Assembly (NCBI GenBank): GCA_030490835.1
Contig: CM059972.1
Span: 34,327,452-34,391,451, forward strand
Source of the DNA: Annona cherimola
Taxonomy: Eukaryota; Streptophyta; Magnoliopsida; Magnoliales; Annonaceae
Length of the DNA: 64,000 nt
Reading direction: 5' to 3'
The notes under the pieces were generated by a model. That model was not told the origin of the DNA, ran no database searches, and saw only the letters and a list, made by a program, of their open reading frames with translations. Shown here piece after piece: positions 47,061 to 58,328 of the stretch (its first letter is position 1; every line of letters begins with the position of its first letter). The position numbers and the translations under genes were made by a program.

Positions 47061-47883
47061 CTAAACAGTTTTTCTTCCTACACGGGATCCAGTGCAGAAG
47101 AAATAATCACCAAGAGTGAGGACTCTGCTCCAAGATAGGCATATCTGAGGTGCTTTTGGCAGGGGTTTTAGATCCAGAACAGGTGGCTCTTCAATCGACG
47201 GGTTCAACTGTTTAAAAGATTCTGGCTTTAGCTCCAGTGATTCGAATTTCTGCGAGTATCGTGGAAACGTTGGAGATTTCTGTAGGTAACGTATCATGTC
47301 TACCGAATCGTTGTCAGATTCACTGATTTCTCCCACCAGCGATGCCTCCTGGACGTCTTTGAAAGCTGAGATTTGGAATTCAGCCTGAACTGCTGAATCC
47401 ACCATGTCGATCATTAGGCATTCGTCTGGATCATTTGGTAACTGTATCGCCTTGAACACGCTAAAAGTAACATGTTCGTTTTGAACCCGCATGGTTATCT
47501 CTCCAGCCTGTACGTCGATGATAGCCTTGCCATTGCAAGGAAAGGCCGACTAGGAATGATTGGCACGTCTCGATCTTCTTCATAATCTAGGATAATGAAA
47601 TCTGCAGGAAAGATGAACTTGTCTACATTGACAAGAACATCTTCGATAATGCCCTCCGGATATGTTAAAGACCGGTCTACCAGTTACAGCATGACTGTCG
47701 TAGGTTGCGCTTCCCCGATGCCTAATTTTCTAAAAATCGACTTGGGCATGAGATTAATGCTGACTCTCAAGTCGCATAGGGTTCTCCTGAAATATTGGTT
47801 TCTGATTGTGCACAAGATAGTGAAACTCCCTAGATCCTTGAGCTTAGGAGGTATCTTCCTCTGCACCATAGCACTGGCTAATT
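47061..47883 (-). pseudogene. Athila-like protease and PR-RT linker, 5' truncated
   Basis: 47869-47684 contains IPPKLKDLGSFTI and the protease site region CDLRVSINLMPKS, where the usual DLGAS-type active site is DLRVS. 47492-47061 continues with FSVFKAIQLPNDPDECLMID and PPVLDLKPLP. Gag and the 5' end are missing: coding similarity stops at about 47883, where unrelated plus-sense LTR sequence begins. Confidence 0.82.
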
Positions 47884-47885
47884 AA

Positions 47886-48285
47886 CTTAATACTATGAGA
47901 ATAGGTGGTTAAGAAGATTAGGGTACGCCTTGTAGGTTTCGAGAGAAGGTGCAAGGATAAATTAGGGATTGTTCTCCTTTAACAAACAATATCCAGATTA
48001 AATAATTATACCACTACCCGTTACAAAAGACGCATGTGAAATTCTAAACCCTAGATACTCACACTCTCGTTTTCTCCACTCATTTTAATTTCTATTTTAT
48101 TTTCTCTTCCCAATTCTTTGTTTCTTTTCCATTTAATACATCCTCTTTCAACTTTTCTAATCTATTTAATCCGACGAGAAAGTGTTTAAAAGCAAAATTT
48201 TTAGTCCCGAATTCCCTGTGGATAGATATTTTATATACTACAATCTACGACCCGTGCATTTGCGGTGAGATTGCGAACAATGCTC
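47886..48285 (+). repeat. 3' end of an Athila/Tat-type LTR in plus sense
   Basis: Ends with 'gaattccctgtgg', then 'acgacccgtgcattt' and 'gtgagattgcgaac', parallel to 'cgcctctctgtggattcgac' near the end of the solo LTR at 59906-62522. It is opposed to the Athila pol on its left. Boundaries are approximate. Confidence 0.55.
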
Positions 48286-50118
48286 CATAAAACTTGATAA
48301 ATCATTTAGAAAGTAATTTAATAAGCAGTTAGCAATCATTTCATGTAAAGCATTATAGGAATGACCATCCTTAATTCATAAAACACGTAAGCAAACAATT
48401 TGCATTCATTTAGAAATATTTTAGAAAACATATAGCTTGCTTACCTCTTCAGTTGGTGTCATCGACTTTCTCTTTTCCTTTTCCTATTCAAGGGAAAAGG
48501 ATATTTTATTTCCTCTATTCAAGCTGCTTCCCATGCATGTTCTATAATATTTAGGCATTATTTCTTTATATGAATATTTTTATCCATAGGTTCCTCAAAA
48601 ATTTCATCCTTATATTTAAATATTAATCTCAAATTTTCTCCAAAATCACGCTGTTTACTGTAGGAAATTACTGTTCATCCGAGGTTACTGTTCATGGGTT
48701 CCAAAAATTGATACTTTTTCCAAAAATAAAAAATACCATGACATAACTTATGCCTAGTATATCATAGGAAATTTCATACATTTTGAAATTATTATCATTT
48801 ACTTGGCGAAAAAATCATTTTCTCCATATATTAAAAATAAACATAAATTCACTTAAGCATAATCCTTAATTTCAAAAATCATAAAATTAATATATCATCA
48901 TTCCAACATCATATTTATCATAATCATATATCCCAAATCATCATTTATCAATTTTGGAGTATTATTTTGACATATCATATGCTATCTTCCCGAATACCCT
49001 ATCTTCGCTCTAAATTTTTGATGTTTTGGTATAATTTCATTTAAGTATTACATCTATACTTATTTTCTCATGATTAGGAATTATCTAAGCATATTTTTAC
49101 CCTACTTAACATCCAAAAGAAATTTGGGTAGAAATCACTTACCCGAAGTGGAGATACGCCTCTTTTTCTCACACTTTCTCTCTCTAACTTCTTTCTTTCC
49201 TTGGACATGGGGGATGGTTTGGGGACTTGGAATGGCTCAAATGGAGCTGAGATTTCTTGGCCTTGGACGTTCTCCCTGCTGCCATATTTATAGTGTTTCA
49301 TATTTCAAGAATTTAGAATTTACCCCTAGCTTTGAGGTATTTAATTATAAATTGGTATTTATTTTTAATATTAAAAATTTCTTTGAGCCAAGAGCTGCCC
49401 ACCCTATGCCTGCTCCAGCCACCCTATGCAGCCCTATTTTTTACCTGTTTTTTTATTTTTAAAATTAATTAATTTAGGCTAAATAAATCTTAGTCGTTGA
49501 TTAAAGATGAGGTTGATCATGGACCATTGATCTTGGTCAAACCTCCAGCCACCCTAGCCTACCCCAGCCCCTGCAGCAGATGCCTTTTAATTAATTTTTT
49601 TATTTTTTAATTATTTATTTTAAATAAAAAGTCAAAAGTTAATTAATGTAAAGTTGGGTTACTTTTTTATCTTCATTTGACGTGTCATCTTGACCCTTGA
49701 TTTGTAATTTTCATCACATCTTAACCCATTCATCATGTCCATCATGAATTTTTAACCATCCATAAAAAATTTCATCGAATTCCAACGCCCGGATTGCAAA
49801 TTATGAATTTTTATTTAATTTTCAACAAAAATCCAAAATTAGATTAAAATATCAAAAAGTAATTCTATTTTGTGTTGTAGTGATTAAATCTCCTTTTTCG
49901 TCTTTTTATGATTAAGTTAATCCAAGTGATTAACTTTTAATTACGTGTCTTACTCCAGGGTTACTATTCACTTGCACTATTCATCCGATTTTCATAAATA
50001 ATTATTTTAACCTCTATTCCCACATATTTCATACTTATAAATGTATATTTTCCAAATATATTACTTAGGGTTTACAACCCTAGGATTTTATGCACGTGTC
50101 TAAGATCGGGGTTTCTCA
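48286..50118 (-). repeat. Chromovirus LTR copy D, truncated
   Basis: Collinear with about 41220-42998 of the reference copy. It ends ...GGGGTTTCTCA at 50118 (TGAGAAACCCC in its own sense; TG...CA retained with one change). It interrupts copia RNase H coding directly at 50119. The outer ~1.1 kb of the LTR is missing at the Athila-type junction. The 130-codon frame at 49070-49462 lies in LTR sequence that recurs in other copies. Confidence 0.8.
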
Positions 50119-51350
50119 AATGGTTCCTTTGCCGATGATTTGGTGAAAATATTTGCAATTTGGTCCTCAGTTTTAACATACTCTAAGCAAATATCATGAT
50201 TTTCAACATGTTCACTAATAAAATGATGTCTTACATCTTTTTGCTTAGTTTTAGAATGCAACACAGGATTTTTTCTTAAATAAAAAGCACTGGTATTATC
50301 ACATCTAATTGGAATATCCTTATAATCAATTCCATAATCATTATGTTGTTGTTTCATCCAAAGTAGTTGGGCACAACAACTCTCAGCGACAATGTATTCG
50401 TCTTCTGTAGTAGATAGAGCAATACTAATTTGTTTTCTTAAAAACCATAAAACCAACATGTTTCCAAGAAACTAACATATTCCACTAATACTTTTTCTAT
50501 CTACTTTGTAACCGATAAAATTCGCATCTGAGTAGCTGATTAGATCAAATGTTGACCCCTTTGGATACCATAATTCTACATTAGTAGTTTTGATTAAATA
50601 TCTGAAAATTCTTTTTATAGCTATTAGGTGTGACTCTTTTGGACATGATTGGAATCTTGAACACATACAAACACTAAACAAAATATATGGTCTAGAAATA
50701 GTTAAATATAACAAAGATTCTATCATGCTTCTATATAATTTTTATTCAATAGATTTACTTTTTCATCCTTGTCAAATATTAGTGGCACCGAATATTATAT
50801 CATCCATATAAATTTGAGCAATAAAAATATTTTTATCCTCGTATTTGATAAATAGCATTGTATCAACTTTTCCTCTTCGAAAGTCATGATCAATCAAAAA
50901 CTTGCTTAACGTTTCATACCAAGCTCTTGGAGCTTGTTTAAGTTCATATAATGCTTTTGTTAATTTGAAAACAAATTTTGAATGATCCTTCTCTTCAAAT
51001 CCAGGAGCTTGTTCAACATATACTTCCTCATTTAAGTAACCATTCAAAAATGCGCTTTTCATATCCATTTGAAACAATTTAAAGTCCATGTGAGAAGCAA
51101 AAGCTAGTAGGATGCGTAAGGCTTCTAATCTAGCCACAGGAGCATAGGATTCTTGAAAATAAATTTTCTCTTCTTGGAAATATCCTTTGGCTACTAATCC
51201 GGCTTTGTTCCTTACTATAAGTCCACTTTCGTTTAATTTGTTCCTAACAACTCATTTGATACTAATAACCTTGCAATTTTTGGGTCTAGGAACTAGGTGT
51301 CATACTTTATTTCTTTCAAATTGATTTAGCTCTTCTTGCATTGCGGCTAT
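50119..51350 (-). pseudogene. Copia reverse transcriptase and RNase H
   Basis: RT: 51137-50772 with LEALRILLAFASHMDFKL, MDMKSAFLNGYLNEEVYV, LYELKQAPRAWY and the catalytic IYMDDIIFG. 50726-50472 has the RT-RH connection with ISYSDANFIGYK, whose Asp starts RNase H. 50459-50119 has STTEDEYIVAESCC and VRCDN-like IRCDNTSAFYL, and ends at IFTKSSAKEPF where LTR D intervenes. Several frame breaks. Confidence 0.88.
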
Positions 51351-52529
51351 CTAATTTTCATCATTAAGAGCTTGATCAAAAGAGTTTGGTTCAATTTTAG
51401 GCACAAAAGCAAATTCTTTAGAAATATTATGTCTTGACCTTCTAGTTTTTACTCCTTCATAAATATTACCAATAACTTGCTCAATTGGATGGTCATTTTT
51501 GAATTTTAAATCTGTAGGAATTTTATAGAAATTATTACCTTCACTTACTCTTTCCTCAGTGGAATTCTCTTGCTTTGCTCCGGCTCCTCCTTGTTGTTCT
51601 AGTTGTTCCTTTTCTAAATTCTTTAATGCTTCATCTGCATCACTTAACTCATCCTCCTTTCTGGGGTTTTGGTTAAATTCATCAAATACAAAATGTATTG
51701 ATTCTTCTACTATTTGATTTCTTTTGTTAAAAACTCTATATGCTTTGCTATTTGATGAATAACCAAGAAATATTGCCTGATCACTTCTGGCATCTAACTT
51801 TTTCAAGTTTGATTTTCCATTATTTAACATATAGCAAATACATCCAAAAGTATGAAAATATGAAATGTTTGGTTTTCTGCCCTTCCATAGTTCATATGGG
51901 GTATTTTTTGAGATTGCTCTTATAGTAACTCGATTTAGTACATGACATGTTGTATTTACAGCTTTACCCCAAAATCTTTTGGATAATTTACTCTCATTTA
52001 GCGTTGTTCTAGCCATCTCTTGTATTGTTCTATTTTTCCTTTCAACTACCCCATTTTGTTGGGGAGTTCTTGGTGTATAAAATGTATGGTAAATTCCTTT
52101 CTCATTGCAGAATTCTATAAACCATTTATTTTCAAATTTACCACCATGATCACTTATAATGGAAATGATTGAGTTTTATTTTTCATTTTGCACCAAGTTT
52201 GAAAAAGTGACAAAGGCTTCATCTTTGCTAGCTAAGAGTATTATCCATGTAAATCTTAAAAAATCATCAACTATGACAAACACGTACTTTTTTCCACCAA
52301 GAGTTAAAATATCTAACGATCCGAAAAATCCATATGTAGTAATTCAAAAGGCCTAGTTGTTGAAATTTCTTTTTTGGTGAAAAGTGACATTTTGGGTTGC
52401 TTGGATAATTGACATGCTTTGCATATTTTATCTTTGTCATATTTAAGCTTTGTCAGTCCTTCTACTAGGCTCTTTTTCTACAGTCTTAATCTTTAACATA
52501 TTTATATGTCGAAGCCTTTTATGTCATAT
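51351..52529 (-). pseudogene. Copia integrase
   Basis: 52016-51351 is the C-terminal half of the integrase, with SKRFWGKAVNTTCHVLNRV, NTPYELWKGRKPNISYFHTFG and LDARSDQAIFLGYS, then an acidic, variable linker before RT. The catalytic core should be at 52017-52500. Remnants such as WFIEFCNEKGIYHTF-like wording can be read there, but with stops and shifts. Non-functional. Confidence 0.85.
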
Positions 52530-53762
52530 TCATGGATCATTTTCAATGACTTTAAGACATTTCCCATCAAGTTCATTAAGACAGACCAAATATATATTTT
52601 CATGTCCTTTGCCACTAAAGGCTATGTGATCATCATCAAATACATTGCATGTAGAGGATTCAAATACAACCTTATAGCCTTTATCACACAGTTGGCTAAT
52701 GCTCATTAAGTTGTGTTTGATTGCCTCAACAAATAGCACATCCTTGATACATGCATTTGAATTTCCATAAACATTTCATTTATCTTTAATTATACCTTTT
52801 TTGTTGTTTCCAAATGCAATTGTTCCTTTACTAAATGATTTGATCTTATGCAACAATCCTCTTTCTCCCGTTATATGTCTTAAGTAGCCACTATCCATGA
52901 ATCACATGTTGTTGGCCTTTACTTTAAGACATACCTGCAAGGCAAAATCATGTGGAGCTTATCTCTTTGGTACCCATTTTATGGGTCCATTTGAGTTAGT
53001 AAGCCATTGGAATCTACGTTGTCCTATTTTGGAAGACATAAATCCAATGCTCTTTGGTACCCAAACCAATTTTGCACCATACTTATATAATTTTTTTATT
53101 TTACATTTATAAATCTTATGACCCGTTTTGTTTTTTGTTATAAAAGTTACATGCCCCTAGAAGTCTTGGAGTGGGAATCCATGTAGTGGATGGTTCCCAA
53201 ATTGGCCTCTTTGTCCAAGCAACATGATTCATTTTTGGTTTAGTATAGATGGGCTTTGATTGGTTTTTGACAGTCCTTGGAGCATTAGATTTGCTACATT
53301 ATCCTTTCTCAAATGTAGAATACCTAAGTCCTCTTTTGTTGTTTTGAGCGGTCATATTTAGAAACATTTTGACACTTTTCCTTGGATTAGAGAACTTCGC
53401 TAATGATTCATTTTCTTTCTTTAGTCTTTCCACCTCATTTGTCAAAGTATTTTTTTCATTTGTTAGGTGGTCAACCTTTTCAACAAGTTTTCCATTCACA
53501 ATAATTATTAAATCACATTTTCTTTATTGTGAATTTGTTTATCAGTTTCTTTATCTCATCATACACTGAATCATATGCTTGTTGTAGTTCCTCTAATTCA
53601 GCACATTTGAGACATTCATTTGTAGAAGGGAAAATAAAATGAATATTTAGTTTAGAAGTTACTTCTTCACTGCTCATGCAGTTTGTTGAAGTAGTTTGTC
53701 CCCGTAAAACTTCTGTTGCAGCAAGGCAGAAGTTGCTTTCATCCTCCATCGTGGCCAAGAAA
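52530..53762 (-). pseudogene. Copia gag C-terminus to gag-pre-integrase
   Basis: 53758-53513 begins in the region after the first zinc knuckle (MATMEDESNFCLAA, related to MAIVEDEKKTC at about 33738). 53499-53299 is a coiled coil (LTNEVERLKKENESLAKFS), matching 34060-34130. 52739-52530 is the GAG-pre-integrase domain (AIKHNLMSISQLCDKGYKV). Between them (52740-53298) many stops occur. Upstream gag and the 5' LTR are absent because a plus-strand copia end starts at about 53763. Confidence 0.8.
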
Positions 53763-54079
53763 CATATCCCTACAAGTTTGTGGTCTCATTATTTTTATTC
53801 AATGAGCTGCTTGTTGTGGATGTTTCTTCAGTTACGTGCATTCCTCTTCCTTTGGCCTTTTGAAATTTTCGGCTTTCATTTCGTCTTTCTTCTCTCGTCG
53901 TTCCTTTATCTTAATCTCCTCCGGTGTGGGATATTATGCTTGCATATGTTCCACTCCTCCACACCGATAATATTTGTTTGTCTCCTTCTTTTTCTCCTTC
54001 ACTTTTCTTTCTTTGAATTCTTTAAAATTCTTTCCCTTTCTCACTAATTTTCTTAATCTTCGGGTGAGTAGAGCCAACA
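53763..54079 (+). repeat. 3' part of a copia 5' LTR in plus sense
   Basis: Pyrimidine-rich leader ending 'gtagagccaaca' at 54079, followed by a primer-binding site. It does not match the AGTCGACT-bearing LTRs nearby in its upstream part, so it is a different family. The left portion of the LTR is missing at the head-to-head junction near 53762. Confidence 0.7.
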
Positions 54080-54081
54080 AG

Positions 54082-54093
54082 TGGTATCAGAGC
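54082..54093 (+). other. Primer-binding site, initiator Met tRNA type
   Basis: TGGTATCAGAGC, the canonical plant copia primer-binding site, two bases after the LTR end. Confidence 0.9.
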
Positions 54094-54127
54094 AGGTCTT
54101 TAACTTTAAACCAAAGACATCTTACAA

Positions 54128-54802
54128 ATGACATCCCAACCAGCTTCCACACCTGCATTCGCTGAAGAGCAATCATTTACAAGGCCACCCCTTTTTTATG
54201 GGAGTAACTTCGGTTATTGAAAGTTAAGAATGAAACAAGTCATCATGGCTATAGACATAGATTCTTAGATTCCTATCCAAGACGATGTTGTATTACCAAT
54301 TGATGAAAGAGCCTCCGCATGGTCTGAGGAGGAAGTTAGAATTGTAAAGAGGAACACTGAAGCCATGAACTCCCTCTTTTGTGGCCTTACCACTTCTGAA
54401 TATGATAGGGTATCCTCATGTTAAACAGCTAAAAAAATATGAGATATACTAACATTTATTTATGAGGGAACTTCTCAAGCCCAAGGGACGAGAAGAAATA
54501 TTTTGATTGGAGAGCTAGAAAGCTTTAAAATGCTTGAGATAAAAAATATTTCTGAAATGTTTATTAGATTTTCAAAGATCATTAATGCACTAAAAGGTCT
54601 CGAAAAAGCTATTTCTGAATCTGAGCAGGTTATGAAGATTCTAGGGGCTTTACCTGAGTCGCGGACCCCAAAGATCAAAGCCATCGAAGAAGCAAAGGAC
54701 CTAAACACCCTAATGCTGAAGGATCTCATCAGCTCACTCATGTCACATGAGGTGATAAAGAGGAGGAACGAGGAGCAACACAAAGGCAAAAGAGCAATAT
54801 AG
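54128..54802 (+). pseudogene. Copia gag with several nonsense codons
   Basis: Starts MTSQPASTPAFAEEQSF, closely parallel to the gag at 32771 (SVPAFAEGQSF). It has the same frame throughout but stops where the other gag has Trp (near 54219, 54268 and 54438) and another near 54421. From 54503 it is open: ISEMFIRFSKIINALKGLEK, LMLKDLISSLMSHEVIK. Three Trp-to-stop changes of TGG to TGA/TAG fit C-to-T deamination on the other strand. No knuckle or pol follows. Confidence 0.85.
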
Positions 54803-54916
54803 TTGAAGTCTACAGCAAATTCAGATGAGTCAACTTTATCTTCTCAAAACGATGATGAAGAGTTCAATTTATGAATCATGAATATGATTCATAATGAACT
54901 CTTAAAGGAGGATTTA
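54803..54916 (+). other. Junction between copia gag and a chromovirus-type LTR
   Basis: About the first 70 bp still read like acidic gag sequence. The rest holds an inverted 'atgaatcat/atgattcat' pair and a purine-rich 'ttaaaggaggatt' directly before the LTR, which looks like a polypurine tract brought along with it. Confidence 0.45.
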
Positions 54917-57275
54917 TGATGCCCTTAATTAGGGTATTAAATGGGAATTTAATGACAAGTATACAATTAAGGGTTCAAGTGGAAGAAAATGGTGATTAGT
55001 GTTGATTTTGAGTTCATAACCTAGCTAAAACTTGTTTTAATTTATAGTTAATGTTACTGTTTTGTTAAGTTGATATGATTACATGATAATTCATACTTAG
55101 ATGTATGATATATGTTGATTTAAGTATGAATTATGAATTTTAGAAAGAATGCTAACTAGGGTTACTCTTAAGACCTGATTTTCATATTTTAATGTTGAAA
55201 ATGATACATGAATTAACTTAAATGAATTATGGATGATTTAGAGGGTAAATTACCCTAAACATAGGGTACTTTGGACGTTAAAAATTTCTTAGCAAGGACT
55301 ACCCAAAATCGGATTTTAAGGGATAAACAAGTGGACATCCAAAGTAGTGTAGAAAGGGTACCCCACATGCATCAAAAGTTGCTATTTTGTAAGAAACCGA
55401 TGTATGGACTTTAAATATGTGATAATACTCTGAATTTGGGTTAATAAAATTGGGGTTAATTTCTGAAATTAAGTGATTAAAAATCTGTTTAGATTTGAGT
55501 ATCAAAAGGGACATTGAAAGTATAAAAATCGGGTCCCAAAGTTGCTGTTTTGGAACCCTAAAATTAGTGGATTAAAAATCCATGAAAATTCACTAAATAA
55601 AGTGTTAATTAGGGTTTATAATCATACTGAATTAGAAGCCAAGTTTCTGATTTGAAAATTTTAAGAAACACATAAATTATGTGTTATGAAATGAACATAT
55701 TTGAAGAGATAAGTATGAGAAAATGATAAATGGTTTAAGTGAAATGTTAAAATGAAAAAATGCATCAAAATATGATTGAAACACGTGGATTATGTTGCTG
55801 TTTAGATAATCCCAAAATTTGAGATTAATATATGAAGGTTATGACATTAACTAAGTGCTTAAAAATAAGCACAATATGTGAATTATGAAAAATATGTGAA
55901 AAATGACAAGTTGGAAGTTTATTAATTCATATGATGTCTAATGAATGATTAAATAATTTGATATGATATATATTTGAATGTTGCCATAAATATGGGAATT
56001 GAACATGTGATGCAATGAATGGTTTCATGTATAAGTATGTTGTGTATGTACACCCGACTTGGAATTAAGTGGGTTATGAATATTTATGAAAATGGGTTGG
56101 AAAAACTAAGTGAATGCAAGCAAATGGAATTTACATGAATGCTATGTCATTCTTACATGTATAAGCAAAGGAAAAGAAAAGGTAAATCCGGAAAGCTCAC
56201 GTGATCTAGGTAAGCAAGCAAAATTTACTAAATGATTTTTGTTTCTTAAAATATTCTTAAATAATTGGAAATGATATTCCAAATGCTTTTATTGATTTAA
56301 CAATTGATATTTAAATTTACTTCCAAGGTATTTAAGGATGGTCATTCCTTAGTTCAATATGTGTTGCTAATAGGTTTACATAATTTCTTTGTTAAATATG
56401 AAAAAACTGTCTTATGAATTTATGCAAGAAAATCATGCTAGCATGTTAAGGTTATGTTCATGTACACACAACATAAGGTTCACCTTAAAGGTGTAAGCGG
56501 ACCGATTGTCCCCCTTTGGTGTGGCCAAGTCGCTAAAATAGGCCTCGGCCGGTGACGCCCTCCTTGAGATGGGAGCAGGAGGAGACGAATGGTCACCTAG
56601 CTAGCTTCCATTCTTTGATGTCATGCATTACATTGCATTGTCATGATGTACCCTTGAGGGGGTATAATGTTGCGTTCCAAGATGTTTTAAATAAAAAGAT
56701 TTCTGCTCCGCAGGTAGTTGATCACTTGATCAGTGTCTCTACTGAATGGAGAGAAATGATTTTAAATAAATATAACTTCAAACTGTATTGCCTGAAAAAT
56801 GTGTATAGCTTGCTTATTGAGTGTACAACTCATGTTTTGTTTTCCAAACCCATAGACAGGTGAAGAAATGAAAAGAGGCAAGGAGCATGAATTGACCATG
56901 GGAGAATGTGAAGATTTTATGAATTTTAATTTGTGCTGCTTGTGACTAATGGAATGTAATATGACTTGATAATTTATGATCATATGTTATCTAGGTTATG
57001 TCTTTTATGTTATGAACCAGTGACTATGGTTGATGAGCTTGGTATGAATTTTTATGATTATATCTGATATGAAATGTGTGTATTAGGTCAAGGATGACTT
57101 GAATGGGCACTTGAGTAAAAGATTTTTAAAATAAATTATTAAGAATCTATAAATAATTGGATAAATATCCATTAAATCTCGGCGTGTGACTGGGCAACAA
57201 TCCTGATCACGTTTACCAGTCAATAACGATCCCGAGGTAAGGCTCAGGATGTGACGCTCGGTTAAGTGTGCTACA
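54917..57275 (+). repeat. Chromovirus-type LTR in plus sense, diverged
   Basis: In this orientation it shows the family landmarks reversed: 'aggtaagcaagc' near 56210, 'ttaaggatggtcattcctta' near 56333, the 'acctagctagc' block near 56596 (compare 'gctagctaggcg' at 37299), and near its end 'cctgatcacgtttaccagtc' followed by 'gtgacgctcgg'. It lacks exact LTR ends, so borders are approximate. The frame at 56552-56863 is LTR sequence. Confidence 0.7.
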
Positions 57276-58328
57276 TCCTATCTTGATCCTATCTGAAGGA
57301 AGTGAAGGATTTGTGGTTTACAGTGATGCTTCAAGGAAGGGACTGGGATGCGTGCTAATGTAGAGAGAAAATATGATAGCTTATGCATCAAGGCAGTTGA
57401 AGCCCAATGAAGTAAGTTACCCCACTAACGACTTAGAATTAGCAGTAGTAGTATTTGCCTTGAAAATTTGGAGACGCTACCTGTATGGTTCTAAATGCGA
57501 GATTTGTACGGATCACAAGAGCCTTAAGTACATTTTTACTCAAAAAGAATTGAATATGCGATAACAGAGATGGCTTGAGTTACTTAAGGACTATGATTTG
57601 GAGATTTTATACCATCCAGGTAAGGCAAATGTGGTAGCTAATGCATTAAGCAGAAACGCCAGCATAGCGTACCTTATCACTAAAGAGGAAGGTTTGCTTC
57701 GAGAAATAAGGCAACTTGAATTGATTATACGTCCCCCTGGAGTTCAAACGAGATTATCACAAATGAACATACAATCGTCCTTATTTGAACAGATCAAGAC
57801 TGCGCAGCAAGAGGACACAGACCTACATACTCATGTGGAAAAGATGAAGAAAAAGGAGTTGAATGAATTCATTATTGATGAGCAAGGTATGTATCGATAC
57901 AAAGGTCGCTTATGCATACCTAATTTAGGAGAATTGAAGGAACAAATTCTCAAAGAAGCTCATTTCTCACCATTTTCTATGCATCTGGGAAGCACAAAGA
58001 TGTATCGGGATCTCAAGAAAGCATATTGGTGGAATAACATGAAAAGAGAGATCGTTGAATACGTATCAAAGTGCTTAACTTGTCAAAGGGTGAAGGCAGA
58101 TCACCAACGGATGCCGGGAAAGCTATAGTCTTTAGAAATTCTTGAATGGAAATGGGATGAGATAGTTACCAAGCTAGTATTCAAATGGCACCATTTGAAG
58201 CATTATATGGATGACGGTGTCGAACATTACTAAACTGGGATGAAATTGGAGAGAAAAAGCCAGCCTCAGACTTGTCTCAGCAAATGGTAGACAAAGTGCA
58301 GGTTATTCGCCAGTGTATACTCACAGCC
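57276..58328 (+). pseudogene. Chromovirus RNase H-integrase fragment with internal deletion
   Basis: Same family as the minus-strand element at 22424-26943. RNase [17 protein letters not shown], then a stop at about 57361, [20 protein letters not shown], and a stop at about 57562. Then LYHPGKANVVANALSRN and the HHCC domain (HLGSTKMYRDLKKAYWW, CLTCQRVK). After WKWDEI (about 58160) the sequence jumps to SIQMAPFEALYG (58178 on), skipping about 390 bp that would include the first two catalytic Asp codons. It ends at QCILTA, where an LTR inserts at 58329. Everything upstream of RNase H is missing. Confidence 0.87.
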
